Assembly: GCA_903892335.1 (NCBI GenBank)
Contig: CAITID010000104.1
Span: forward strand, 1 to 5,660
DNA: 5,660 bases
Source of the DNA: an uncultured Actinomycetes bacterium
Lineage (GTDB): Bacteria; Actinomycetota; Actinomycetes; Nanopelagicales; Nanopelagicaceae
Direction: 5' to 3'
Part shown: positions 1 through 5,020 of the stretch, piece after piece
Numbering within the stretch: position 1 is the stretch's first letter
How the letters are laid out: the number at the start of each line of letters is the position of its first letter
The notes under the pieces: model-generated
What the model was told of the DNA's origin: nothing
Databases searched by the model: none
The model's input: only the letters and a program-made list of their open reading frames with translations
Position numbers and translations under genes: made by a program

Positions 1-1
1 C

Positions 2-418
2 AGTCAAAATGTTTGGCAAGCAGTAGGTGCAAAATATCCAGCAACCTGGAATGTTGATCGCATTGGTGGAACTGAAAAAACCTTCTGTTGCTTTAACGCC
101 TCAGCAATAGATTATGCAAAAATTGGTATGTTAATTTTAAATGGTGGCTACGCCGGTCCAAATAAGGTAATTGATAAGACATGGCTAAAGCGCATGACAA
201 CACCAGTTACAAAGCTTGATCGCGACTGGGGTTATGGAGCACAGGTTTGGCATCCATTTCCTGGCATCACAATGGCACTTGGTTTGCATGGACAATTTGT
301 ATTTGTAGATCCAGCAACTAGAACTGTGATTGTTAAGTTAAGTGATAATCCAACTGATTCAGATCATGAATCAGATACTGCAAAGGTATTGCTAGATATC
401 TCTAAATTAAAGAATTAG
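2..418 (+). CDS. Serine hydrolase of the beta-lactamase family, C-terminal part (5' end outside window)
   Basis: The frame is open from base 2 to a TAG stop at 416-418, giving 138 visible residues. The first in-frame ATG, at 128, lies inside a conserved block and is not the start. Seen: a GGTEKTFCCFNASAIDYAKIG stretch cut here as GGTEKTFCC plus NASAIDYAKIG, then LNGG, and near the end LGLHGQFVFVDP followed by VIVKLSD. Known: this pattern is typical of class C beta-lactamase-like esterases and 6-aminohexanoate-dimer-hydrolase-type proteins, where the His-x-Gly-type segment replaces the Lys-Thr-Gly box lining the active site. The catalytic Ser-x-x-Lys and Tyr motifs lie upstream of the window. 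The substrate cannot be told: esterase, amidase or peptidase are all possible, and a true beta-lactamase is less likely. A signal peptide cannot be judged. It converges on obg with overlapping stop codons, so it is not part of the minus-strand block. Confidence 0.85.
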   Translation, partial: SQNVWQAVGAKYPATWNVDRIGGTEKTFCCFNASAIDYAKIGMLILNGGYAGPNKVIDKTWLKRMTTPVTKLDRDWGYGAQVWHPFPGITMALGLHGQFVFVDPATRTVIVKLSDNPTDSDHESDTAKVLLDISKLKN

Positions 419-1884
419 TTATCTTGCTCAACTCGCGGATCACGTGGATTTGCAATGTTGTACTCCCATTGCATTTCAATCTCGTCATCACTTAATTGAT
501 CAACATCATCATTTAAATCCATTCGCCATGGCGTGGAAAGTCTTAAGTCTTCACCGCGTGGACCAGCTAATAATTCCGCGCCCGCTTCAATACTTGGCTC
601 CCAATCAAAAATGACCGCATCATCGCCAATACCGATTCGAACCTCATCCCCTGCCTTTGCGCCATTTTTAAACAACTCTTTCTCAACACCATATGAAGCA
701 AGGCGATCTGCTAAATAACCAATTGCTTCAGCATTTCCAAAATCAGTTTGCTTTACCCAACGCTGTGGCTTATCACCAATTACATTAAAGGTGCCATCTG
801 CATTTGCAATAACTTTAAAGCCCTTGTCATCTACTGCAACTGGGCGAAGCACAATTCGAGTTGTCTCCTCGGCCTTCTGCTCTTTTCTTACCTTTTGCAC
901 AATCTGGGCCATTGCATAAATCAACTCTTGCATTCCTTCACGGCTTGCCGCAGATACTTGAAATACGGGAAAACCTCGATCTTCTAATGTTGATTGCACC
1001 ATATCTGCCATCGCTTTGCCATCTGGTAAATCGATTTTATTTAGCGCAATAATTCTTGGCCGATCAGAAAGTCCGCCGTAAAGCTTTAACTCCTCTTCAA
1101 TTACATCAAAATCCTTAATTGGATCGCGATCAGTTTCTAAGGTTGCGCAATCTAAAACATGAACCAGCGCGGCGCAGCGCTCAACATGGCGAAGAAACTC
1201 ATGTCCTAATCCTTTACCTTCACTTGCACCTGGAATTAATCCTGGAACATCTGCTGCTGTAAAGCGGGTATCACCAGCTTGGACAACACCAAGGTTTGGA
1301 ATCAAGGTAGTAAATGGATAATCGGCAATCTTTGGCCTTGCAGCTGACATCGCAGCAATTAATGATGATTTACCAGCACTTGGATATCCAACTAAACCAA
1401 TATCGGCAACGCTTTTTAACTCTAAAAATAAAGTGCGCGATTCACCTGGCTCACCTAAGAGTGCAAAACCTGGTGCACGCCGTTTGGAGTTTGCAAGTCC
1501 AGCATTGCCAAGTCCACCCTTGCCACCTTGGGCTGCCATGAATCTGGTGCCATACCCAACTAGATCTGCAATTACTTGACCATTGGCATCCTTTACAACA
1601 GTGCCATTTGGTACACCTAAAATTAAATCTTTACCTTCGGCGCCATTATTAAAATCACCAGCACCTTGTTTGCCATCTGTACCAAGTCGATGTGGTGAGT
1701 GGTGAAAATCTAAAAGAGTTGTGACATCTGGATCAACGACAAGAACTACGTCGCCGCCGCGGCCACCATTAGCTCCATCTGGACCACCGAGAGGTTTGAA
1801 TTTTTCGCGGTGTACTGAAACGCAACCATCGCCACCCTTGCCAGCGCTGGCATGAAGTGTCACGCGATCTACAAATGAGGCCAC
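415..1884 (-). CDS. obg: Obg family GTPase (large ribosomal subunit assembly)
   Basis: Obg/CgtA is an essential GTPase that binds the 50S subunit late in its assembly and links ribosome state to growth and stress. This copy has 489 residues and all family parts. The Gly-rich Obg fold spans about 2-158. The G domain has the P-loop GYPSAGKS (166-173), switch I DYPFTT (188-193), DVPG (212-215), NKID (282-285) and SAA (311-313). An OCT domain spans about 343-430. A roughly 60-residue acidic tail follows, as in actinobacterial members. The start is GTG (1882-1884), supported by an AGAGGAAG ribosome site 8 bases upstream of it and by the family N-terminus (M)ASFVDRV. It follows rpmA after an 89-base gap holding an intrinsic terminator, so its expression probably depends on read-through. 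No convincing promoter is visible in that gap. Its TAA stop overlaps the stop of the convergent hydrolase gene. Confidence 0.98.
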   Translation of the reverse strand: MASFVDRVTLHASAGKGGDGCVSVHREKFKPLGGPDGANGGRGGDVVLVVDPDVTTLLDFHHSPHRLGTDGKQGAGDFNNGAEGKDLILGVPNGTVVKDANGQVIADLVGYGTRFMAAQGGKGGLGNAGLANSKRRAPGFALLGEPGESRTLFLELKSVADIGLVGYPSAGKSSLIAAMSAARPKIADYPFTTLIPNLGVVQAGDTRFTAADVPGLIPGASEGKGLGHEFLRHVERCAALVHVLDCATLETDRDPIKDFDVIEEELKLYGGLSDRPRIIALNKIDLPDGKAMADMVQSTLEDRGFPVFQVSAASREGMQELIYAMAQIVQKVRKEQKAEETTRIVLRPVAVDDKGFKVIANADGTFNVIGDKPQRWVKQTDFGNAEAIGYLADRLASYGVEKELFKNGAKAGDEVRIGIGDDAVIFDWEPSIEAGAELLAGPRGEDLRLSTPWRMDLNDDVDQLSDDEIEMQWEYNIANPRDPRVEQDN

Positions 1885-1889
1885 GTTAA

Positions 1890-1898
1890 CTTCCTCTC
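1890..1898 (-). promoter_or_regulatory. Ribosome binding site of obg, fixing a GTG start
   Basis: On the minus strand this reads GAGAGGAAG. The GAGG core (1893-1896) lies 8 bases before GTG at 1884. No in-frame ATG with equal support is nearby, and the family N-terminus begins exactly here. Confidence 0.8.
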
Positions 1899-1916
1899 TA
1901 ACTAATTAAAGTACTG

Positions 1917-1949
1917 AAAATAAAAATGGGCCCGCGGTAAGCGGACCCA
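1917..1949 (-). terminator. Rho-independent terminator between rpmA and obg
   Basis: Read on the minus strand, TGGGTCCGC (1949-1941) pairs with GCGGGCCCA (1935-1927) over 9 bp, with a single U-G wobble and a 5-base loop UUACC. It is followed directly by TTTTTATTTT (1926-1917). The strong GC-rich stem and immediate U-tract make this a textbook intrinsic terminator for transcripts coming from rplU-rpmA. On the plus strand no T-run follows the stem, so it acts in one direction. It lies upstream of obg, so some read-through must be expected if obg is co-transcribed. Confidence 0.85.
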
Positions 1950-1973
1950 CTGTTAAAACTTTTTCCCGCTTAC
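1937..1973 (-). promoter_or_regulatory. Possible antiterminator pairing overlapping the terminator
   Basis: On the minus strand GTAAGCGG (1973-1966) is a perfect 8-bp complement of CCGCTTAC (1944-1937), separated by 21 bases. The downstream arm uses the last four bases of the terminator's 5' arm (1944-1941) plus four loop bases, so the two hairpins cannot form together. The upstream arm begins on the base right after the rpmA TAA stop, so a ribosome finishing rpmA would cover it. A regulatory role is inference. The terminator stem looks more stable, and the pairing could be coincidental. Confidence 0.4.
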
Positions 1974-2228
1974 TTAAGCTACCGGAACGATATTTACTAC
2001 ACGACGACCGCGAGCGCGACCGAATTCAACTGAGCCACCTTGTAGTGCAAATAATGTGTCATCTTTTCCGATGCCAACATTTTTACCTGGGTGAAAGTAT
2101 GTTCCGCGTTGGCGAACTAATATCTCTCCACCTTTTACTACCTGACCGGCAAAACGTTTAATACCAAGGTATTGCGCATTTGAGTCGCGACCATTTCGCG
2201 TTGAGGAGACACCCTTTTTACTTGCCAT
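1974..2228 (-). CDS. rpmA: 50S ribosomal protein L27
   Basis: L27 is a large-subunit protein whose flexible N-terminus reaches towards the peptidyl transferase centre and contacts tRNA ends. The 84 residues match the usual family length and show the hallmark blocks SSTRNGRDSNAQYLGIKRF, GGEILVRQRGTYFHPG, DDTLFALQGG and FGRARGRRVVNIV. It starts at ATG 2226-2228 with no N-terminal extension of the cleaved Firmicutes type. A GGTGA ribosome site (2235-2239) lies 6 bases before the start. The gene begins 16 bases after the rplU stop, so the two are one transcriptional unit. The third residue is Ser (MASKKG) where most bacterial L27 proteins have His (MAHKK). The stop is followed at once by the arm of a possible antiterminator and then by a terminator. 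Confidence 0.98.
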   Translation of the reverse strand: MASKKGVSSTRNGRDSNAQYLGIKRFAGQVVKGGEILVRQRGTYFHPGKNVGIGKDDTLFALQGGSVEFGRARGRRVVNIVPVA

Positions 2229-2244
2229 TTACTTTCACCGTCCC

Positions 2245-2553
2245 TTACTTGTTAATTCCAGTAATTTTTACACGAGTTAATTTTGAGCGATATCCCTGAC
2301 GACGGCGATATCCAGTTTTGTTCTTGTAACGAAGGATGGCAATCTTTGGACCTTTTTGCTCTGCCAAAATTTCACCAGTCACCTTTACAGATGAAAGCGC
2401 TTTTGGATCTGCAGTTACATCAGCACCATCTACAAGTAGAACTGCTGGAAAAGTTACAGATGAACCAACGGCAGCATCGATACGATCAACAACTAGGGTC
2501 TCGCCAACTGAAACCTTCTCTTGGCGTCCGCCAGCTTTAACAATCGCGTACAC
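2245..2553 (-). CDS. rplU: 50S ribosomal protein L21
   Basis: L21 binds 23S rRNA during large-subunit assembly. The 102 residues are of normal family length. They start with the conserved MYAIVKAGGRQEKV and end with the RNA-binding block containing KNKTGYRRRQGYR and the LTRVKITGI tail. The start is GTG (2551-2553), supported by AAGGAG (2560-2565) 6 bases upstream and by the family N-terminus. It is the first gene of the rplU-rpmA unit, with its own promoter in the 109-base gap after rne. An rplU-rpmA pair followed by obg is the common bacterial arrangement. Confidence 0.98.
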   Translation of the reverse strand: MYAIVKAGGRQEKVSVGETLVVDRIDAAVGSSVTFPAVLLVDGADVTADPKALSSVKVTGEILAEQKGPKIAILRYKNKTGYRRRQGYRSKLTRVKITGINK

Positions 2554-2559
2554 GTTGTG

Positions 2560-2565
2560 CTCCTT
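2560..2565 (-). promoter_or_regulatory. Ribosome binding site of rplU, fixing a GTG start
   Basis: AAGGAG on the minus strand with a 6-base spacer to GTG at 2553. This is a strong Shine-Dalgarno match and supports the GTG start. Confidence 0.85.
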
Positions 2566-2583
2566 ATATCCGAGTTAATCAAA

Positions 2584-2601
2584 AATCTAATCAAATAGAT
2601 T
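2584..2601 (-). promoter_or_regulatory. AT-rich inverted repeat in the rplU leader
   Basis: AATCTA (2584-2589) and TAGATT (2596-2601) form a perfect 6-bp inverted repeat around a 6-base loop. It would lie in the roughly 55-base untranslated leader predicted from the promoter at 2615-2643. L21 leaders acting as autoregulatory sites are known in Firmicutes, but this stem is weak and resemblance to that structure is not shown. It may be fortuitous. Confidence 0.25.
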
Positions 2602-2614
2602 GGCTAGAGGGGTA

Positions 2615-2643
2615 AGGGTAGAGATTTCACTCCATTGGGTCAA
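2615..2643 (-). promoter_or_regulatory. Predicted housekeeping sigma promoter of rplU-rpmA(-obg)
   Basis: On the minus strand the -35 box TTGACC (2643-2638) is separated by exactly 17 bases from the -10 box TACCCT (2620-2615). TTGAC at -35 and TAnnnT at -10 fit the principal sigma factor promoters of Actinobacteria. Transcription would start near 2608, leaving a leader of about 55 bases before the GTG of rplU. The site lies in the short rne-rplU gap, where a ribosomal protein promoter is expected. Confidence 0.7.
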
Positions 2644-2662
2644 ACTGAGGCGAAATCCAACT

Positions 2663-4798
2663 TTAATTTGTGCTGATTACTCCAGTGCTTACCGCCCTGC
2701 GACCTTTACGGCGCGGCTTGTCAATAACCACCTCTGATTTTGCACTCTCTTCAACTGCATCTTCAGATTCAGCTCCACTGACGTTGTCATCATTGTCATT
2801 ATTGTCATTATCACTATCCTGATCATCTAAATCTTTACCAGCCTTAGATGTTTTTGAATAACGTTGTTCCATATCTTTTTCAAGTGAAACCTTATTTACT
2901 GGCTCAGCATGGATATGAATTCCTCGACCACCACAACTCTCACATGTAGTTGAGAACGCCTCAATTAATCCTTGGCCCACTCGCTTTCGCGTCATTTGAA
3001 CTAAACCAAGTGAGGTTACTTCGGCAACCTGATGCTTTGTGCGATCGCGACCTAAACACTCAACTAATCTGCGCAGAACGAGCTCGCGGTTAGCCTCGAT
3101 TGTCATATCGATAAAGTCAATCACAATAATTCCACCCATATCGCGCAGACGTAATTGACGAGCAATTTCCTCCGCCGCTTCCAGGTTATTTTTGGTAACA
3201 GTCTCTTCTAGATTTCCACCTTTACCAATAAATTTTCCAGTGTTTACATCGATTACGATCATCGCTTCTGTGCGATCGATAACTAATGAGCCACCTGATG
3301 GTAGATAAACTTTGCGATCAAAGGCTTTTGCTAACTGCTCTTCAACTCGGTTTTCAGCGAAAATATCACGTGGGCCGCTCCACTTTTCAATCTTGCTAGC
3401 AAGCTCAGGTGCAATGTGGCCAATGTAGTTTTGAATATCATCCCAAGCGCTATCGCCTTGAACTAACATCTTATTGAAATCCTCGTTGAAAATATCGCGG
3501 ATAACTCGAACAGTTAAATCTGGCTCACCGTATAGAAGTGATGGCGCAGAGGTACTAGTTGAATTTACCTTTACTTGGATATCCTCCCATTGTGCTTTCA
3601 ATCGAAGTACATCGCGCTCGATCTCAGCCTCTGCAATTCCTTCGGCTGCGGTACGAATAATTACGCCCGCCTCCTCCGGTACTAAGTTTTTCAAAATTGA
3701 TTTTAATCTTGAACGCTCTTGATCAGGCAGACGGCGGCTAATTCCACTCATCTCACCACCCGGTACATAAACAAGGTAGCGACCAGGCAGTGAAACTTGG
3801 CTAGTTAAACGTGCACCCTTTTGCCCAATTGGATCCTTAGTCACTTGAACCAATACAGATTGGCCAGATTTTAAAACATGCTCAATCTTGCGTGGTGCGG
3901 TATCGGATAAACCATGGGCATCCCAATTAACTTCACCAGCATAGAGAACAGCGTTTCGTCCCTTACCAATATCAACGAAGGCAGCCTCCATTGATGGAAG
4001 GACATTTTGAACCTTACCTAAGTACACATTTCCAACATAGGAAATATTGCTGTTTCGATTCACATAGTGCTCAACCATTACATTGTCTTCAATAATTGCA
4101 ATCTGCGTACGATCAGCAATTTGTCTAACTAACATCGAGCGATCAACTGCTTCACGGCGAGCTAAGAATTCAGATTCAGTAATTACTGTGCCACGTTTGC
4201 GAGTGAAATCTCTGCGACCACGGCTTTCATATCTATCACCACGATCTGGGCGATCACGTCGGTCGTAGCGATCACGTCGGCCACGGCCTTCACTGCGATC
4301 ACTTCGTTCTGGACGTGGCTCGCGAACTCGTGCTTCGCGTACCTTTACAACAGTTAGCACACCATCTTCATCAATGCTCTCACCAGGTGTTACACCTTCA
4401 CCACGTGCACGGCGGCGACGTCTGCGTCTTGGTGATGCACCATCTGCAGTTGTTTCATCGGCTGTATTTTTTGAATCATCACTTGAATCATCGGAATCCA
4501 CATTGCTATCGCTATCTAGCGCTGAATCTTTTCCACCACGACGGCGACCACGGCCACCACGACGGCGACGGCGTTTTGCATCTTCACTCTCATCACCAGA
4601 TTTTTCAACAGCTACGCCTGCTACAACCTGGTCTGGCTTTTCAACTTTTTTCTTAGCAGCCTCTGGGGCGGCTTGAAATAGTGGAACTGGAATGGATTTT
4701 GCAGATTTCTTAGCGCTCTTTTTTTCTTCAGTTACGCCATCTGTGCTTGCTGCTTTTTTCGCAGCACGTTTACGAGGTGCTTTAGGCTCATCGGCCAT
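2663..4798 (-). CDS. rne: Ribonuclease E/G, actinobacterial type with N- and C-terminal extensions
   Basis: Endoribonuclease that cleaves single-stranded RNA in mRNA decay and in rRNA and tRNA processing. It has 711 residues from ATG 4796-4798. That start has AAAAGGA 10 bases upstream. A TTG three codons earlier (4805-4807, 714 residues) sits only 1 base from the same site and is less likely. Residues 1-220 are low complexity: Lys/Ala-rich, then Arg/Gly runs, an Asp/Ser-rich acidic patch and Arg/Asp repeats, likely disordered and RNA-binding. The S1-type segment is around 234-322 (YVGNVYLGKVQNVLPSMEAAF). The catalytic metal ligands are D517 (VIDVNTG, with N519) and D561 (IVIDFIDM), equivalent to E. 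coli D303 and D346. The zinc-link CESC has Cys at 619 and 622. The tail (from about 640) is Asp/Asn-rich and ends in a basic patch. It lies between rodA and rplU. The gene may be controlled through its long leader. Confidence 0.96.
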   Translation of the reverse strand: MADEPKAPRKRAAKKAASTDGVTEEKKSAKKSAKSIPVPLFQAAPEAAKKKVEKPDQVVAGVAVEKSGDESEDAKRRRRRGGRGRRRGGKDSALDSDSNVDSDDSSDDSKNTADETTADGASPRRRRRRRARGEGVTPGESIDEDGVLTVVKVREARVREPRPERSDRSEGRGRRDRYDRRDRPDRGDRYESRGRRDFTRKRGTVITESEFLARREAVDRSMLVRQIADRTQIAIIEDNVMVEHYVNRNSNISYVGNVYLGKVQNVLPSMEAAFVDIGKGRNAVLYAGEVNWDAHGLSDTAPRKIEHVLKSGQSVLVQVTKDPIGQKGARLTSQVSLPGRYLVYVPGGEMSGISRRLPDQERSRLKSILKNLVPEEAGVIIRTAAEGIAEAEIERDVLRLKAQWEDIQVKVNSTSTSAPSLLYGEPDLTVRVIRDIFNEDFNKMLVQGDSAWDDIQNYIGHIAPELASKIEKWSGPRDIFAENRVEEQLAKAFDRKVYLPSGGSLVIDRTEAMIVIDVNTGKFIGKGGNLEETVTKNNLEAAEEIARQLRLRDMGGIIVIDFIDMTIEANRELVLRRLVECLGRDRTKHQVAEVTSLGLVQMTRKRVGQGLIEAFSTTCESCGGRGIHIHAEPVNKVSLEKDMEQRYSKTSKAGKDLDDQDSDNDNNDNDDNVSGAESEDAVEESAKSEVVIDKPRRKGRRAVSTGVISTN
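4250..4280 (-). repeat. 13-bp direct repeat inside rne (Arg/Asp-rich region)
   Basis: GCGATCACGTCGG occurs at 4250-4262 and again at 4268-4280, an offset of 18 bases or exactly six codons. A degenerate relative follows near 4295. It encodes the RRDRYD/RRDRPD repeats of the N-terminal extension. In-frame offset suggests growth or shrinkage of the disordered tail by slippage. Confidence 0.6.
4533..4569 (-). repeat. 16-bp direct repeat inside rne (Arg/Gly-rich region)
   Basis: CCACCACGACGGCGAC occurs at 4533-4548 and 4554-4569, an offset of 21 bases or seven codons. It encodes the RRRRRRGGRGRRRGG stretch. This is local GC-rich DNA in an otherwise AT-leaning gene and is probably driven by Arg and Gly codons. 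Confidence 0.6.
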
Positions 4799-4808
4799 AT
4801 AAATCAAA

Positions 4809-4815
4809 TCCTTTT
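4809..4815 (-). promoter_or_regulatory. Ribosome binding site deciding the rne start
   Basis: AAAAGGA on the minus strand is 10 bases from ATG 4798 but only 1 base from the upstream TTG at 4807. Spacing therefore favours the ATG, giving an N-terminus MADEPKAPRKRAAKK. Confidence 0.6.
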
Positions 4816-4827
4816 CAAACTTTTAAT

Positions 4828-4845
4828 TACTGCAGTTTTGCAGTA
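4828..4845 (-). promoter_or_regulatory. Perfect hairpin in the rne leader
   Basis: TACTGCA and TGCAGTA form a perfect 7-bp stem around a 4-base loop (AAAC in the mRNA sense), ending 30 bases before the rne start codon. No T-run follows on either strand, so it is not an intrinsic terminator. In E. coli a stem-loop in the rne leader mediates autoregulation by RNase E. A similar role here is only an analogy. Confidence 0.5.
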
Positions 4846-4871
4846 CCTCTTCTTCAATTCTCTTTGCTTAT

Positions 4872-4911
4872 AACTTAACTTTGCTTAACAAACTTAAGTT
4901 GTAATACTTAA
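4872..4911 (-). repeat. Cluster of CTTAA elements with a 10-bp palindrome upstream of rne
   Basis: On the plus strand CTTAA begins at 4874, 4884, 4893 and 4907, the first three at intervals of 10 and 9 bases. AACTTAAGTT (4891-4900) is a perfect palindrome. AACTTAA (4872-4878) also pairs with TTAAGTT (4894-4900). The spacing is close to one helical turn, as seen in operator arrays or curved DNA. AT-rich leader composition is the plain alternative. A TATAAG box (4872-4867, minus) abuts the cluster but lacks a good -35. Confidence 0.4.
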
Positions 4912-4968
4912 AAATTGTGACGTAACCGCGGCGTTGGATCTTTATCCTCGCGCTGATTGCGTAGTGAA

Positions 4969-4998
4969 AGTATCGCAGATAAAGCCACTACCTGCCAA
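4969..4998 (-). promoter_or_regulatory. Candidate promoter of rne
   Basis: On the minus strand TTGGCA (4998-4993) is 18 bases from GATACT (4974-4969). These match 5 of 6 and 4 of 6 consensus positions. Transcription would start near 4962, giving an rne leader of about 165 bases. No terminator is seen between rodA and this site, so read-through from rodA may also feed rne. Confidence 0.4.
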
Positions 4999-5020
4999 CT
5001 TACCCTGATTTTATGCGTGT

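Noticed and set aside
393..404. Palindrome AGATATCT near the convergent stops as a shared terminator
   Set aside because: It is short and AT-rich, has no loop and no T-run on either strand, and lies inside the hydrolase coding sequence.
128..418. A separate 96-residue gene starting at ATG 128
   Set aside because: The frame is open upstream to base 2 and residues before the ATG belong to the same conserved hydrolase block, so the ATG is internal.
748..1052. Plus-strand open frames opposite obg
   Set aside because: They lie fully inside obg, show no recognisable motif and no convincing ribosome site.
1905..1910. TTTAAT as a -10 box for obg
   Set aside because: The hexamer 17 bases upstream lies in the GC-rich terminator arm and does not resemble a -35 box, and the start site would fall inside the ribosome binding site.
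2564..2569. TATAAG just upstream of rplU as a promoter
   Set aside because: There is no -35 at suitable spacing and it overlaps the Shine-Dalgarno. The TTGACC/TACCCT pair further up is far better.
2784..2826. Repeated CATTGTCATTA-like units as a DNA repeat element
   Set aside because: They encode the Asp/Asn-rich tail of RNase E/G and are explained by its low-complexity protein sequence.
4315..4676. Plus-strand open frames of 100-113 residues opposite rne
   Set aside because: They lie antisense to the repetitive Arg/Asp-rich part of rne, have His/Leu- or Arg/Ser-rich sequences without family resemblance, and mirror its codon bias.
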